Assembly: GCF_007829525.1 (NCBI RefSeq)
Contig: NZ_VLJP01000034.1
Coordinates: 26,527 to 90,526 of the forward strand
DNA from: Mesorhizobium sp. J18
GTDB taxonomy: Bacteria; Pseudomonadota; Alphaproteobacteria; Rhizobiales; Rhizobiaceae
Direction: 5' to 3'
Length of the DNA: 64,000 bases
The notes under the pieces: generated by a model
Database searches by the model: none
The model's input: only the letters and a program-made list of their open reading frames with translations
Told to the model about the DNA's origin: nothing
Shown: one piece after another, positions 9,199-17,952 of the stretch
Numbering within the stretch: the stretch's first letter is position 1
Layout: each line of letters begins with the position of its first letter
Translations under genes and position numbers: made by a program

Positions 9199-9621
9199 AT
9201 GGCGATCGAACGCACCTTTTCCATGATCAAGCCGGATGCCACGCGGCGCAATCTCACCGGCGCCATCACCAAAATGCTCGAGGACGCCGGTTTGCGCGTC
9301 GTCGCTTCCAAGCGCGTCTGGATGAGCCGCCGCCAGGCGGAAGGCTTCTATGCCGTCCATAAGGACCGTCCGTTCTTCGATGAACTCTGCGAGTTCATGT
9401 CCTCCGGACCGACCGTCGTGCAGGTTCTGGAAGGCGAGAATGCGATCGCCAAGAATCGCGAGGTGATGGGTGCCACCAATCCCGCCGACGCGGCTGAAGG
9501 CACGATCCGCAAGGCTTTTGCCCAGTCCATCGGCGAGAATTCCGTGCATGGTTCCGACGCGCCGGAAACCGCAGCCCAGGAGATCAAATACTGGTTCTCC
9601 GATACCGAGATCGTCGGGTAA
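9199..9621 (+). CDS. ndk: Nucleoside diphosphate kinase
   Basis: 140 residues, the usual length. Transfers the gamma-phosphate of ATP to nucleoside diphosphates through a phosphohistidine. The opening [14 protein letters not shown] and the active-site segment NSVHGSDA (His at about residue 117) are clear, as is the nucleotide-binding region around [20 protein letters not shown] precedes the ATG. The gene ends 21 bp before the hairpin terminator that separates it from moaE. Confidence 0.97.
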   Translation: MAIERTFSMIKPDATRRNLTGAITKMLEDAGLRVVASKRVWMSRRQAEGFYAVHKDRPFFDELCEFMSSGPTVVQVLEGENAIAKNREVMGATNPADAAEGTIRKAFAQSIGENSVHGSDAPETAAQEIKYWFSDTEIVG

Positions 9622-9642
9622 GCAGCCATCTGCCTGAATGCA

Positions 9643-9669
9643 AAAAAGGCCGGGCCTGCCGGCCTTTTT
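9643..9669. terminator. Bidirectional terminator between ndk and moaE
   Basis: An 11-bp stem, A5-GGCCGG (9643-9653) with CCGGCC-T5 (9659-9669), loop of 5 bases. Runs of A on the left and T on the right make it a rho-independent terminator in both directions, serving ndk and the leftward moaD-moaE operon. Confidence 0.88.
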
Positions 9670-9693
9670 ATTGTTGCTCTGTGGTAGGCGCAG

Positions 9694-10161
9694 TCAGCGC
9701 TTCCATCGCTGCAAGGCCTCCTCGTCATGGCGCGCCGCTTCCACCCAGCCGCCTTCCTGGCCATCCCGCCGATGCTCCTTCTTCCAGAAGGGCGCACGTG
9801 ATTTCAGGTAGTCCATGAGGAAGGAGGCCGCCTCGAATGCCGCCTGCCGGTGAGGCGAGGTGGCGACAACGAGAACGATATTCTCTCCCGGCGCGATCCT
9901 GCCGTGGCGATGGATGACGGAAAGACCATTGATCGGCCACCGCTCCACCGCTTCGCGGGCGATGCGAGTGATCTCTTCTTCAGCCATGCCGGGATAGTGC
10001 TCGAGTTCCAGCGCCTCCAGCGTGCCGGATTCGTCGCGGCAAAGCCCGCTGAAGGTGACAACCGCGCCAACGTCCTTGCGGCCACGGGTCAAGCGCTCGC
10101 ATTCGGCCGCGAGGTCGAAATCCTCTGCCTGCACCCGGACAAGCAGTTCGCAGACAGGCAC
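9694..10161 (-). CDS. moaE: Molybdopterin synthase catalytic subunit MoaE
   Basis: 155 residues from a GTG start one base after the moaD stop. MoaE with MoaD converts precursor Z (cPMP) into molybdopterin by adding two sulfurs. Seen: VGAVVTFSGLCRDE near residues 31-44, the HYPGMAEEE segment, INGLSVIHRHGRI and SPHRQAAF, the family's active-site and dimer-interface motifs with the conserved Lys residues around MDYLKSRAPFWKKE. The product supplies cofactor for enzymes such as the molybdopterin oxidoreductase at 17953. Confidence 0.95.
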   Translation of the reverse strand: MPVCELLVRVQAEDFDLAAECERLTRGRKDVGAVVTFSGLCRDESGTLEALELEHYPGMAEEEITRIAREAVERWPINGLSVIHRHGRIAPGENIVLVVATSPHRQAAFEAASFLMDYLKSRAPFWKKEHRRDGQEGGWVEAARHDEEALQRWKR

Positions 10162-10162
10162 C

Positions 10163-10414
10163 TCAGCCTCCCGTCATCGGCGGAAAGAGGGCGATCTCCC
10201 TTGCGCCAGCCACGGGTTCGGAATGATCGACATGCTCATGGTCAATCGCCACCCGGATGACTTCCGGATATCGCAAGGCCGCTTCGTAACCTTCGCCGCG
10301 CGATTTCAGCCAGGCGAGCAGGTCGGAAACGGTCCTGATCTGCTGTGGCAGGTCGATTTCCTCTTCTCCTGTGCCGATCCGCTCGCGCACCCAGGCGAAA
10401 TATACAAGTTTCAT
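10163..10414 (-). CDS. moaD: Molybdopterin synthase sulfur carrier subunit MoaD
   Basis: 83 residues, a ubiquitin-like sulfur carrier. The protein opens with KLVYFAWVRERIG and ends in Gly-Gly (PPMTGG), the C-terminus that is adenylated and thiocarboxylated. It sits 4 bp after pgsA and one base before moaE, so it is part of the leftward SDR-uvrC-pgsA-moaD-moaE transcript. Confidence 0.94.
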   Translation of the reverse strand: MKLVYFAWVRERIGTGEEEIDLPQQIRTVSDLLAWLKSRGEGYEAALRYPEVIRVAIDHEHVDHSEPVAGAREIALFPPMTGG

Positions 10415-10418
10415 GGCC

Positions 10419-11009
10419 TTATTCGTCCACGATATGCTTCAGCCCGGCACGGAAATAGTCGTAGCCCGTATAGAGCGTGACCAGCGCCGAGATCCACAAG
10501 AGCAAGATGCCGGTCTGTGTAACATAGGGCAGTATCCTGTCGCCTGCAGGGCCGACGAGCAGGAAGGCGATAGCGATCATCTGGATCGTCGTCTTCCATT
10601 TGGCAAGCTGGGTGACGGGGACACTTACTTTCAGCGCTGCCAGATATTCCCGCAGGCCGGAGACCAGGATTTCACGGCAGAGGATGATGATCGCCGCCCA
10701 AAGCGTCCAGCCTGCGATGGTGCGGTCAGTGTCCGCCGCCAGGAGGAGCAGGCAGGTGGCGACCAGAAGCTTGTCGGCGATGGGATCGAGCATCTTGCCG
10801 ATATTGGAGGTCTGCTTCCAGGTGCGCGCGAAATAGCCGTCAAGGTAATCCGTCACGCTTGCGGCGATGAAGATGAGCAGCGCCGACCAGCGGGCGAATT
10901 CGCTCGACTGCAGACGGCCTTCCAGAAAGAAGCAGAGGACGATAAGCGGCACTGCCAATATGCGCGCATAGGTCAGGAGATTGGGCAGGTTGAATGCGCG
11001 CTTTGACAT
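10419..11009 (-). CDS. pgsA: CDP-diacylglycerol-glycerol-3-phosphate 3-phosphatidyltransferase
   Basis: 196 residues from the ATG at 11009, with AGGGGG about 9 bases upstream. PgsA makes phosphatidylglycerol phosphate in the inner membrane. The opening NLPNLLTYARI and the CDP-alcohol motif D-x2-D-G-x2-A-R-x8-G-x3-D-x3-D are visible (VTDYLDGYFARTW and GKMLDPIADK, about residues 55-85), followed by several transmembrane helices. The uvrC-pgsA-moaD-moaE order is common in rhizobia. A second protein of the same superfamily lies at 22058. Confidence 0.95.
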   Translation of the reverse strand: MSKRAFNLPNLLTYARILAVPLIVLCFFLEGRLQSSEFARWSALLIFIAASVTDYLDGYFARTWKQTSNIGKMLDPIADKLLVATCLLLLAADTDRTIAGWTLWAAIIILCREILVSGLREYLAALKVSVPVTQLAKWKTTIQMIAIAFLLVGPAGDRILPYVTQTGILLLWISALVTLYTGYDYFRAGLKHIVDE

Positions 11010-11089
11010 GAAGGATGCCCCCTTTCTTTCCTTTCTACTCAAATCAGATGGAAACATGCGGGGCAATCTCCCTGTTTGACTGCGAAGGG

Positions 11090-13174
11090 TCAGCGGCTGT
11101 TTTCATGGAAATGATTGTAGATCACCTGCGCCATGGATTCCGAAATTCCGGCAACTGCTGCCAAATCCTCGACACCTGCGCGGCTGACGGCCTTGGCCGT
11201 GCCAAAGTGATGGAGAAGGGCGCGCTTGCGGCCGGGGCCGATGCCGTCGATTTCGTCGAGCGGATTGCGCACCATCTCCTTCTTGCGCCGCGCGCGATGA
11301 GAGCCGATGGCGAAGCGGTGAGCCTCGTCACGCAGGCGCTGTATGAAATAGAGGACGGGATCGCGCATCGGCAGCGAGAATGGCTGCCGCCCTTCCATGA
11401 AGAAGCGCTCACGGCCTGCGTCGCGATCAACACCCTTGGCCACGCCGATCGCGGTCACCGCGTTTTCGATGCCGAGTTCGGCGAGGATCTGTCGCACGGC
11501 CGACATCTGGCCCTGACCGCCGTCGATGAGGATGAGGTCCGGCCAGGCGGGGAAGCTGTCGGTCTCCTCGGCGACGGTGTCTTCCTCACCGGGGCGATCG
11601 GCCGGGTTGCCATGTTCCTTGAGGAGCCGCGAGAAGCGCCGCTGCATGACCTCGCGCATCATGCCGAAATCGTCGCCCGGCGTGATCTCCGTCGAGCGGA
11701 TATTGAACTTGCGGTATTGATTCTTCACGAAGCCTTCCGGCCCGGCGACGATCATGGCGCCAACGGCATTGGTGCCCATTATATGCGAGTTGTCGAACAC
11801 TTCTATGCGCCGGGGCGTCCGGGGCAGGCCGAAGGTTTCGGCAAGGCCGGCAAGCAGCCGCGCCTGCGATGAGGTTTCGGCAAGTCTTCGTCCCAGTGCC
11901 TCGCGGGCATTCTGCAAAGCGTGATCCGTCAGGTCCTTTTTCTCGCCGCGCTGCGGAACAGATACCGAGATCTTGCGTCCGGCGCGGGTCGATAGCGCCT
12001 CGGCGAGCAGCGCCTGTTCCTCGATTTGATGGGATAGCAGAATCTGCCGAGGGCAGGGCTTGTCGTCATAGAATTGGGCAAGGAAGGAACCGAGCACTTC
12101 CGCCGGCCCGAGCGCCGGATCCGCCTTGGGGAAATAGGCGCGGTTACCCCAGTTTTGTCTGGTTCGGAAGAAGAAGACCTCGATGCAGTTTTGCCCGCCC
12201 TCCTGATGGATGGCGAAGACATCTGCCTCCTCGACAGTTTGCGGATTGATGCCCTGATGCGCCTGCACATGGCTGAGCGCGGCAAGTCTGTCGCGATAGA
12301 TCGCCGCGCGCTCGAAATCGAGCGCCTCCGAGGCTTCCTGCATGGCGGCGGCGATCTCGTTTTTGACCTTGCTGCTGCGGCCTGACAGGAACGCCTTGGC
12401 CTCCGCCACCAGTTCGGCATAGTCCTCGGGACTCACCTCGCCGGTGCAGGGGCCCGAGCATCGCTTGATCTGGTAAAGCAGGCAGGGGCGGGTGCGGCTT
12501 TCGTAGACGGAGTCGGTGCAGGTTCTCAGAAGAAAGGCGCGCTGCAGGGAATTGATCGTCCGCCCGACCGCGCCGGCCGAGGCGAAGGGGCCGAAATAGT
12601 CACCCTTGCGCGACCGCGCTCCGCGATGCTTGAAGATGCCTGGAGCAGGGTGATCGCCAGTCAGGAGGATGTAGGGGAAGGACTTGTCGTCCCGCAGAAG
12701 GACATTGAAGCGCGGCCTGAGCCTCTTGATGAGATTGGCTTCCAGAAGCAGGGCTTCCGTCTCGGTGCGGGTGACGACGAATTCCATAGCCGCTGTCTCG
12801 CGGACCATCCGCGTGATGCGATTCGAATGCCCGCGTCCTTGCGCGTAGTTCGTCACCCGCTTCTTCAGGCTGCGCGCCTTGCCGACATAAAGCACGTCGC
12901 CGGCGGCATTCATCATGCGGTAGACGCCGGGCGCGTTCGGCAGGCGTTTGACCAGAGCCTGGATGACCTCGACGCCCAGCTTGCCTTGTGCTTCGCGGCC
13001 GCCTGAATCCCACTCGATAGGCGCGCGTTTGGCCTCCGGCGTGGTCTCTGCAGACGCTTCCTCCACTTCCGGTTCGTCGTCATTGTCGTCGCCCGGCAGA
13101 TAGCCGGCCATGTCCGGTGCGGCGCCTCGCTCGCCCGGCCTTCTGCGCCTGTTCTCGATGTCGTCCGCGCTCAT
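11090..13174 (-). CDS. uvrC: Excinuclease ABC subunit C
   Basis: 694 residues from the ATG at 13174. UvrC makes the two incisions in nucleotide excision repair. In order: an Asp/Glu-rich N-terminal extension (about 1-55), the GIY-YIG 3'-nuclease ([27 protein letters not shown] region, about 80-110, split here by normal spacing), a Cys-containing segment after [10 protein letters not shown], the UVR domain, the RNase H-like 5' nuclease domain ([12 protein letters not shown] and [10 protein letters not shown]) and C-terminal helix-hairpin-helix motifs ([13 protein letters not shown]). The start overlaps the upstream SDR gene as ATGA; a longer reading to 13267 lies inside that gene and was rejected. 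Confidence 0.96.
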   Translation of the reverse strand: MSADDIENRRRRPGERGAAPDMAGYLPGDDNDDEPEVEEASAETTPEAKRAPIEWDSGGREAQGKLGVEVIQALVKRLPNAPGVYRMMNAAGDVLYVGKARSLKKRVTNYAQGRGHSNRITRMVRETAAMEFVVTRTETEALLLEANLIKRLRPRFNVLLRDDKSFPYILLTGDHPAPGIFKHRGARSRKGDYFGPFASAGAVGRTINSLQRAFLLRTCTDSVYESRTRPCLLYQIKRCSGPCTGEVSPEDYAELVAEAKAFLSGRSSKVKNEIAAAMQEASEALDFERAAIYRDRLAALSHVQAHQGINPQTVEEADVFAIHQEGGQNCIEVFFFRTRQNWGNRAYFPKADPALGPAEVLGSFLAQFYDDKPCPRQILLSHQIEEQALLAEALSTRAGRKISVSVPQRGEKKDLTDHALQNAREALGRRLAETSSQARLLAGLAETFGLPRTPRRIEVFDNSHIMGTNAVGAMIVAGPEGFVKNQYRKFNIRSTEITPGDDFGMMREVMQRRFSRLLKEHGNPADRPGEEDTVAEETDSFPAWPDLILIDGGQGQMSAVRQILAELGIENAVTAIGVAKGVDRDAGRERFFMEGRQPFSLPMRDPVLYFIQRLRDEAHRFAIGSHRARRKKEMVRNPLDEIDGIGPGRKRALLHHFGTAKAVSRAGVEDLAAVAGISESMAQVIYNHFHENSR

Positions 13175-13935
13175 TCGGCAACTCCGGTCACGTCCGGTGT
13201 CTCCCAGGCGAGATGCTGTCCGCCGTCGAGAGCGATCATCTGCCCGGTCACCGATCGTGCCTCCCAAAGATAGCGAACGGTTGCGCCGAACTCTTCAAGC
13301 GCGGGTCCGCGCCTCAAGATCAGCGCTCGTGTCTGCCTCTCGAAATCGGCAGTATCCTGGCGCTCGTTGGCGAGCGTCGGCCCCGGCCCGATGGCGTTGA
13401 CACGTATCCTCGGCGCCAAAGCCTGCGCCATGGTCCTTGTTGCCGTCCACAGCGCCGACTTGGAAAGCGTATAGCTGAAGAAGCGCGGCGTCAGCGCCCA
13501 GACCCGCTGGTCGATGATGTTGACGATCAGTCCTTCATGCCCCTCCGGCAGAGCAGCAGCAAAGGAGCGGGCGATGATCGCCGGCGCTTTCACATGCAGG
13601 TCGAAATGCCTGTCCCATGCTTCCCCGTCAAAATCGGTCACCGAATCGTCCTCGAAGAGCGAGGCATTGTTGACGACCAAGCCGACAGGCCCGAGAGCGG
13701 CGATCACTGCCGGAACGAGTCGCGCCGTAGCCTCGCTGTCGAGAAGATCCGCCTCAATGGCAGCGGCCCGGCCGCCGCCGGCATTGATTTCCTCCGCAAG
13801 TGCGTTGGCAAGTTCCTGCGACCTGTTGCAATGGATCGCGACCGCGAAACCATGCGCCGCGAGGTCGAGTGAGATCGCACGGCCTATTCGTCTTGCACCG
13901 CCCGTAACCAGGGCGACCTTGTGTGCCTGTACCAT
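13171..13935 (-). CDS. Short-chain dehydrogenase, FolM/pteridine-reductase-like
   Basis: 254 residues. NAD(P)-dependent Rossmann protein. The cofactor loop reads [10 protein letters not shown] (about residues 11-20): Arg at the sixth position of TGxxxRxG is the mark of pteridine reductase/FolM-type SDRs rather than the usual TGxxxGIG. NNAS (about 89-92) and the catalytic YTLSK (Tyr about 154, Lys 158) are present. The stop overlaps uvrC by four bases. A role in dihydrobiopterin or dihydrofolate reduction is inferred from the loop only. Confidence 0.85.
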   Translation of the reverse strand: MVQAHKVALVTGGARRIGRAISLDLAAHGFAVAIHCNRSQELANALAEEINAGGGRAAAIEADLLDSEATARLVPAVIAALGPVGLVVNNASLFEDDSVTDFDGEAWDRHFDLHVKAPAIIARSFAAALPEGHEGLIVNIIDQRVWALTPRFFSYTLSKSALWTATRTMAQALAPRIRVNAIGPGPTLANERQDTADFERQTRALILRRGPALEEFGATVRYLWEARSVTGQMIALDGGQHLAWETPDVTGVAE

Positions 13936-14336
13936 GCCGAACCTGTGCTGCTGAAACCGACCAACTATATAAACGCGGCCCTCCTGCGGACCAATCCGTC
14001 AAAATCAGCAGACCGGTTCTTGCAAAACCAAGATATGGTAAGCATTTATAAGGGAATGCGGCGATTTCGTGCATACAGGGTTTTCGCCGGCCCAAGGCCA
14101 AGGTGGCAAAGCGCAGCCTGGCCAAGGCTTTGAGCCTTATCTGTTGCGAAAACGCAACGTCAGACTGCCGCCATATTGCTGCCAGCGAAAGACCCATTTG
14201 TGGGTGCGATTGAGCCGCATTTGGAAATGACATTCGGAACCGGTTTCGCCCTCGACCGTTGTGCCTCCCAAGCACGGGGAGGGTGTTCCCGTTCTAGGAA
14301 ACGCTTAGTCGTTTTGAGTGGCAAGGAGTTTACATT
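13936..14336. other. 401-bp intergenic region with divergent promoters
   Basis: No convincing gene. It must hold the promoters of the leftward SDR-uvrC operon and of the rightward outer-membrane protein gene. A small perfect hairpin (6-bp stem, AAAA loop) lies at 14143-14158 without a T-run. AAGGAG at 14323-14328 is the ribosome binding site of the outer-membrane protein. Confidence 0.6.
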
Positions 14337-14993
14337 ATGAAAGCCAACAAAAACCTCATGCGATCTGCAGCTATTGCCCTCGGGCTTGTTGCCGTCGCTG
14401 GAGCTCCGGCTCTTGCGGCTGATATCATCACCGAAGCGCCGCCCGCGCCGCCCGCGGCTCCGATGGAAGTTCCGCCGGTCGCGACCTGGGCCGGTCCCTA
14501 TGCCGGTGTTGCCCTTGGTTGGGGCTTCAGCGGCCAGTCGGAGGTTGAAGGCGGCCCCGAGGTCGAAAGCGATGGTTTCGTCGGCAATGTCTTTGCCGGC
14601 TGGAACTGGCAGTCCGGCAGCTTCGTCTACGGTGTGGAAGGCGATATCGGCTACAATGGCATGGATGGGTCTGAAAACGGTTATGAAACCGAGCGCGGTG
14701 TCGACGGTTCGCTCCGTGCGCGCCTTGGCTTTGCCGCGACCGACAACCTCCTGATCTATGGTACGGCCGGTGGTGCCGCCGAGCGTCTTGAGGTTTCCGA
14801 GGCCGGCATCGGTTCCGAAACCCAGACCATGCTCGGCTGGACGGCCGGCGCCGGTATGGATGCCAAGCTGACCGAGAATGTCTTCGGTCGTCTTGAGTAC
14901 CGCTACACCGACTACGGCAGCGAGGACTTCAATGGCCTCGAGGTTGACGATTCAAACCACAAGGTCATGGTCGGCGTCGGTATGAAGTTCTGA
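14337..14993 (+). CDS. Outer membrane beta-barrel protein (Omp25/RopB-like)
   Basis: 218 residues. A signal peptide of about 28 residues ends ALA-A, followed by a Pro/Ala-rich linker (about 32-48) and then the WAGPYAGV motif that begins the barrel in the Omp25/RopB/Omp31 family of Rhizobiales. Alternating aromatic and polar residues, repeated GWNWQSG, GVEGDIGY and RLEYRYTDYG strands, and a C-terminal Phe (MKF) fit an eight-stranded barrel. These proteins are abundant outer-membrane components. A strong ribosome binding site and a strong terminator at 15014 make it a single-gene unit. Confidence 0.93.
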   Translation: MKANKNLMRSAAIALGLVAVAGAPALAADIITEAPPAPPAAPMEVPPVATWAGPYAGVALGWGFSGQSEVEGGPEVESDGFVGNVFAGWNWQSGSFVYGVEGDIGYNGMDGSENGYETERGVDGSLRARLGFAATDNLLIYGTAGGAAERLEVSEAGIGSETQTMLGWTAGAGMDAKLTENVFGRLEYRYTDYGSEDFNGLEVDDSNHKVMVGVGMKF

Positions 14994-15013
14994 TTTGCCG
15001 ATCCGAATCAAAG

Positions 15014-15041
15014 AAAGCCGGGCCTCGCGCCCGGCTTTTTT
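15014..15041 (+). terminator. Rho-independent terminator after the Omp gene
   Basis: 10-bp GC-rich stem (15014-15023 with 15029-15038), 5-base loop, then continuous T to 15040. Located 21 bp after the barrel-protein stop; the A-run on the left could also stop the leftward transferase transcript. Confidence 0.88.
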
Positions 15042-15060
15042 ATGGAACCTTGATAAAGGT

Positions 15061-15660
15061 TCAGCCTTTCGGAGCCAGCTCCGCGAGTTCAGGAAATTTC
15101 TCGTCAAACCGCTTTTTCCAGCGCACTAGCTTCGAGCGTTTCTTCTCCCATTTCCCGGCAAAACGCAGATCGAGATAGCCGAGCGTGGCACGCAGCGCGA
15201 TGTGTCCGGCAGTGATTTTCCTGGGCAGTTTCGGCGGGTTGGCGGCAAGGTAGTCGAGGGCGCGCTCCGCCTTGGACCACTGTTTGTCAAGCCAGGATTG
15301 CTCGACCTTCTCCTCCGGGCGGAAACGCCGCTCATAGACATGGGCGAGCAGGCAGTCGCAAATGCCATCCGCCAGAGCTTCCAGCCGTTCCGCTTCGGTA
15401 CGTTTCACCGCGTTGCGGGGGAACAGGGCGTTGCCGGAAATGCGGTTCAGATATTGGGTGATGGCACGGCTGTCGAAGATGCTTTCGCCGTCATCCGTCA
15501 CGAGCACGGGAATCTTGCCCAGCGGATTATTGTCGATCAGCAGCGGCGGTTCCGCATTTGTATCGACGATCACCGGCTCGACGGCGACGCCCGCATAGGC
15601 GGCAGCCATCCTTACCTTGGCGCTGTATGGGGAACTGGGGGAATAAAGGACTTTCGGCAT
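15061..15660 (-). CDS. Glutathione S-transferase family protein
   Basis: 199 residues from the ATG at 15660 (GGAG upstream); a longer frame to 15768 overlaps the RNase T2 gene. The N-terminal thioredoxin fold starts with KVLYSPSSPYSAKVRMAA, the Ser-rich active-site loop of the Ser-type transferases, with cis-Pro in LGKIPVLV and the substrate-binding DSRAITQYLNR. The helical C-terminal domain is short and ends in a basic, Trp-rich segment. Substrate unknown. It overlaps nothing and ends near the bidirectional hairpin. Confidence 0.85.
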   Translation of the reverse strand: MPKVLYSPSSPYSAKVRMAAAYAGVAVEPVIVDTNAEPPLLIDNNPLGKIPVLVTDDGESIFDSRAITQYLNRISGNALFPRNAVKRTEAERLEALADGICDCLLAHVYERRFRPEEKVEQSWLDKQWSKAERALDYLAANPPKLPRKITAGHIALRATLGYLDLRFAGKWEKKRSKLVRWKKRFDEKFPELAELAPKG

Positions 15661-15725
15661 CGGGAACTCCGCATTGAATCGCGGAGCGACACTAGGCGGG
15701 GCCGCGCGTCGCCGCAATCGGTGGT

Positions 15726-16394
15726 TTATCCGCCGCCCGGCGGCATCAGAGCCTCGTCCATCCGGCATTGGTCCTCGTCAATTTCCGGGCAGGGGCGGAA
15801 TTGCAGATCTTTGGTCATGCAGATACGCACCTCGCGCAGGTAACGCTGGTCGCATGTGACGGCGATGCCGATGGCTTCAAGGCCCGGATTGGCGTCGAGG
15901 AAAGCCTTTTCCAAAACATCGGGATCGACCATTCGTGCATCTTCCGATTGCCTGAACGCCTCCGGTATCCTGACGCGTTCGCGCGCGGCGCGCACGGTTC
16001 GAAGATAGCCCTCCTGGCCGAGTCCCGTACAAGAACCGTGCTTGCGCCACTGGTGGCCGATCAATCCGGCCGAAGGCATGATGTCCAGATATTGCCTGAC
16101 AAGCTTGTCCGGCACGCGATCCGGTCCGCTGCCGGCGCAGAATTCCGGATAGCCGCCGCCTTCCTCTTGCGGCCACAGACCGTGCACGATGAAGCCGAAG
16201 GAACTGTCATCGCCGCATTGGCGGCGATTGGCGTTTTCGCCTTCGACGGCGCAATAGCTCGGCGACCAGGTGAGGGCGAGGGCGTAAAAGTCGAACTCTG
16301 CGGCCTCAGCCGCGGTTGCGGCGCCCGAGACGGCAAAGCCGTGGAAACACAGGAACAGAGCTGCCTTGAAAGGCGGCCATCGAAGGATTCGCAT
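15726..16394 (-). CDS. Secreted ribonuclease T2 family protein
   Basis: 222 residues. A signal peptide of about 30 residues (hydrophobic core FKAALFLCFHGFAV, Ala-rich end) precedes an RNase T2 domain. Both catalytic blocks are intact: CAS I FIVHGLWP and CAS II HQWRKHGSC, giving the two catalytic histidines plus Glu/Lys; several cysteines fit disulphides. Periplasmic or exported RNase T2 enzymes (such as E. coli RNase I) degrade RNA without base preference. It lies 17 bp after a second secreted protein and may be cotranscribed with it. Confidence 0.92.
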   Translation of the reverse strand: MRILRWPPFKAALFLCFHGFAVSGAATAAEAAEFDFYALALTWSPSYCAVEGENANRRQCGDDSSFGFIVHGLWPQEEGGGYPEFCAGSGPDRVPDKLVRQYLDIMPSAGLIGHQWRKHGSCTGLGQEGYLRTVRAARERVRIPEAFRQSEDARMVDPDVLEKAFLDANPGLEAIGIAVTCDQRYLREVRICMTKDLQFRPCPEIDEDQCRMDEALMPPGGG

Positions 16395-16411
16395 CGGAAA
16401 GCGTCGTCAGG

Positions 16412-16852
16412 TCAGTACAGAACGCGGCAGTTGCCGTTGTAGACATGCCAGCGATCGAAGCCGCTGACGCAGAATTCGACATTGTCGCCAAGTCCTGCGA
16501 AGCCCTGGCCGTATTCGATCAGGTACCAGACCGGCCTGTCCTGTCCGTCGGAAAGCCGCACGACGGCGCTGCAATAGCGCCGTGCGATCGGCCGGTATTC
16601 AATCTCCGGGAGATAGCGGGTCTCGCGGACATTGTAGAAATCCACGATGCCGACATCGGGCAGGTTGGGAACATTGCGGACCTGATAGCTGAACCGGTCG
16701 GTGATTGCGCCGAGCACGCTGCGATGCGCGCAGATGCCGCTGTCCTGAACATAGGAGCCCACGGCATAATCGGCTGCCTGTGCCTGCCACGCCGGCAGAA
16801 TTGCCGCTGCTGTCATGAGGACGGCGCTGGCAAGGTTCGCAATACGCATCAT
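16412..16852 (-). CDS. Secreted cysteine-containing protein, unknown function
   Basis: 146 residues starting ATG-ATG at 16852/16849 with GAGGAG eight bases before. A clear signal peptide (about 1-26, ending AQA) is followed by a domain of about 120 residues with four cysteines spaced for two disulphides and many Tyr/Trp residues (GYGQGFAGLGDN-like loops; final NCRVLY). I do not recognise a named family; similar proteins occur in Rhizobiales as hypothetical periplasmic proteins. It is immediately upstream of RNase T2 on the same strand, so the pair could be expressed together. Confidence 0.7.
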   Translation of the reverse strand: MMRIANLASAVLMTAAAILPAWQAQAADYAVGSYVQDSGICAHRSVLGAITDRFSYQVRNVPNLPDVGIVDFYNVRETRYLPEIEYRPIARRYCSAVVRLSDGQDRPVWYLIEYGQGFAGLGDNVEFCVSGFDRWHVYNGNCRVLY

Positions 16853-16909
16853 GTCGAAGCTCCTCGGAGATTCAAGGTTGGCGCACTTTCAGCCAGCCGC
16901 CCCTTCCGG

Positions 16910-17770
16910 TCAAGACCGGACCTGCTCCCTGGTGAGCTGTTCGATGGAAAATCGGCCCCGATCATTCTCGGAAAGAAGCTTCGCCAGGAAGGGAAGGAGC
17001 AGATTCATCTCCTCCTTCAGCACGAAAGGCGGGTTGACCACGATCATGCCAGAGCCGTCGAGGCGCGGATCGGGCGAGGGTGGCCTGATCTCGAGCCGCA
17101 GGTCCAGTATGTCTGGAATTGCGCTTGTCTTGAGCCATTCATGGAAATCCGCCACCGCCTTGCGGTTCTTGATTGGATACCACAAAGCATAGGTTCCGCC
17201 TGGCCAGCGGCGATATGCTTTCTGCAGGCCATCCACGAGCCTGCCGAATTCGCCTTCATCCTCGAAGGGCGGGTCCACAAGGACAAGCCCGCGCTTCTCC
17301 TTGGGCGGCAGATGCGCGCCGAGTGCAAGCCAGCCGTCAAGCTCGATGACGCGAACCTGCATATCGCCGGCGAAGAGCGTCTTGAGCGAGGCGGCATCCT
17401 CGGGATGCAGTTCGATTGCCGTCAGCCGATCCTGCTTGCGCAGGAGGTGGCGCAGGATCTTGGGTGAACCGGGATAGAATCTGTTGGGACCTTCCTGGTC
17501 CACGGATTCAACGGCGGACAGGAACGGCTTCAAAAGATTGGCGATTTTGCCCTCGGGCTGCGCTTCCATGAGCCGCCCGATGCCGCGCTGCCACTCGCCC
17601 GTTTTTCCGGCTTCCTCACCGGTCAGATCGTAGAGGCCGACACCCGCATGCGTATCGATGACGCGGAAGGCCTTCTCCTTTCGCTTCAGATATTCCACGA
17701 TCCGGGTGATGACGACATGCTTCATGACGTCGGCAAAATTCCCGGCGTGATAGGCATGGCGGTAATTCAT
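16910..17770 (-). CDS. rlmJ: 23S rRNA (adenine(2030)-N6)-methyltransferase RlmJ
   Basis: 286 residues, the usual length. RlmJ methylates A2030 of 23S rRNA. Opening MNYRHAYHAGNFADVMKH is diagnostic, followed by the SAM-binding segment VIDTHAGVGLYDL (about residues 37-49) and the catalytic LVDPPFE (about 165-171), a D-P-P-F/Y motif of N6-adenine methyltransferases. GGGACTCC... upstream gives no strong ribosome binding site. Alone on its strand, upstream of the palindromic repeat. Confidence 0.95.
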   Translation of the reverse strand: MNYRHAYHAGNFADVMKHVVITRIVEYLKRKEKAFRVIDTHAGVGLYDLTGEEAGKTGEWQRGIGRLMEAQPEGKIANLLKPFLSAVESVDQEGPNRFYPGSPKILRHLLRKQDRLTAIELHPEDAASLKTLFAGDMQVRVIELDGWLALGAHLPPKEKRGLVLVDPPFEDEGEFGRLVDGLQKAYRRWPGGTYALWYPIKNRKAVADFHEWLKTSAIPDILDLRLEIRPPSPDPRLDGSGMIVVNPPFVLKEEMNLLLPFLAKLLSENDRGRFSIEQLTREQVRS

Positions 17771-17835
17771 GGGGACTCCATCACGCTTGCGAATGCGACG
17801 GACAAGTGCTTTTCATCGCGAGCAAGTTTCTGATT

Positions 17836-17912
17836 CTAGTGGAATTTTTGAATTTGACATTCGATCCCCAGGCCAACATCAAGCGGTTCGAACGTCAAAT
17901 TCATTCCACTAG
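17836..17912. repeat. Imperfect palindromic repeat element
   Basis: A long inverted repeat: the left arm (17836-17867) starts CTAGTGGAAT and contains AATTTGAC then TTCGA; the right arm (17884-17912) is its reverse complement with a five-base and two single-base differences. The 16-base centre is GC-rich. It sits in the gap between rlmJ and the divergent molybdopterin oxidoreductase. It could be a dispersed REP-like element or a large operator; I cannot search the genome for other copies. Confidence 0.7.
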
Positions 17913-17952
17913 TGCTCTACAATCTGCCTTCGCGATCGGCTAGCTTTAAAGC

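Noticed and set aside
14143-14158. Hairpin with 6-bp stem and AAAA loop upstream of the Omp gene
   Set aside because: No T-run on either side, so it is not a convincing terminator; too short to call an operator.
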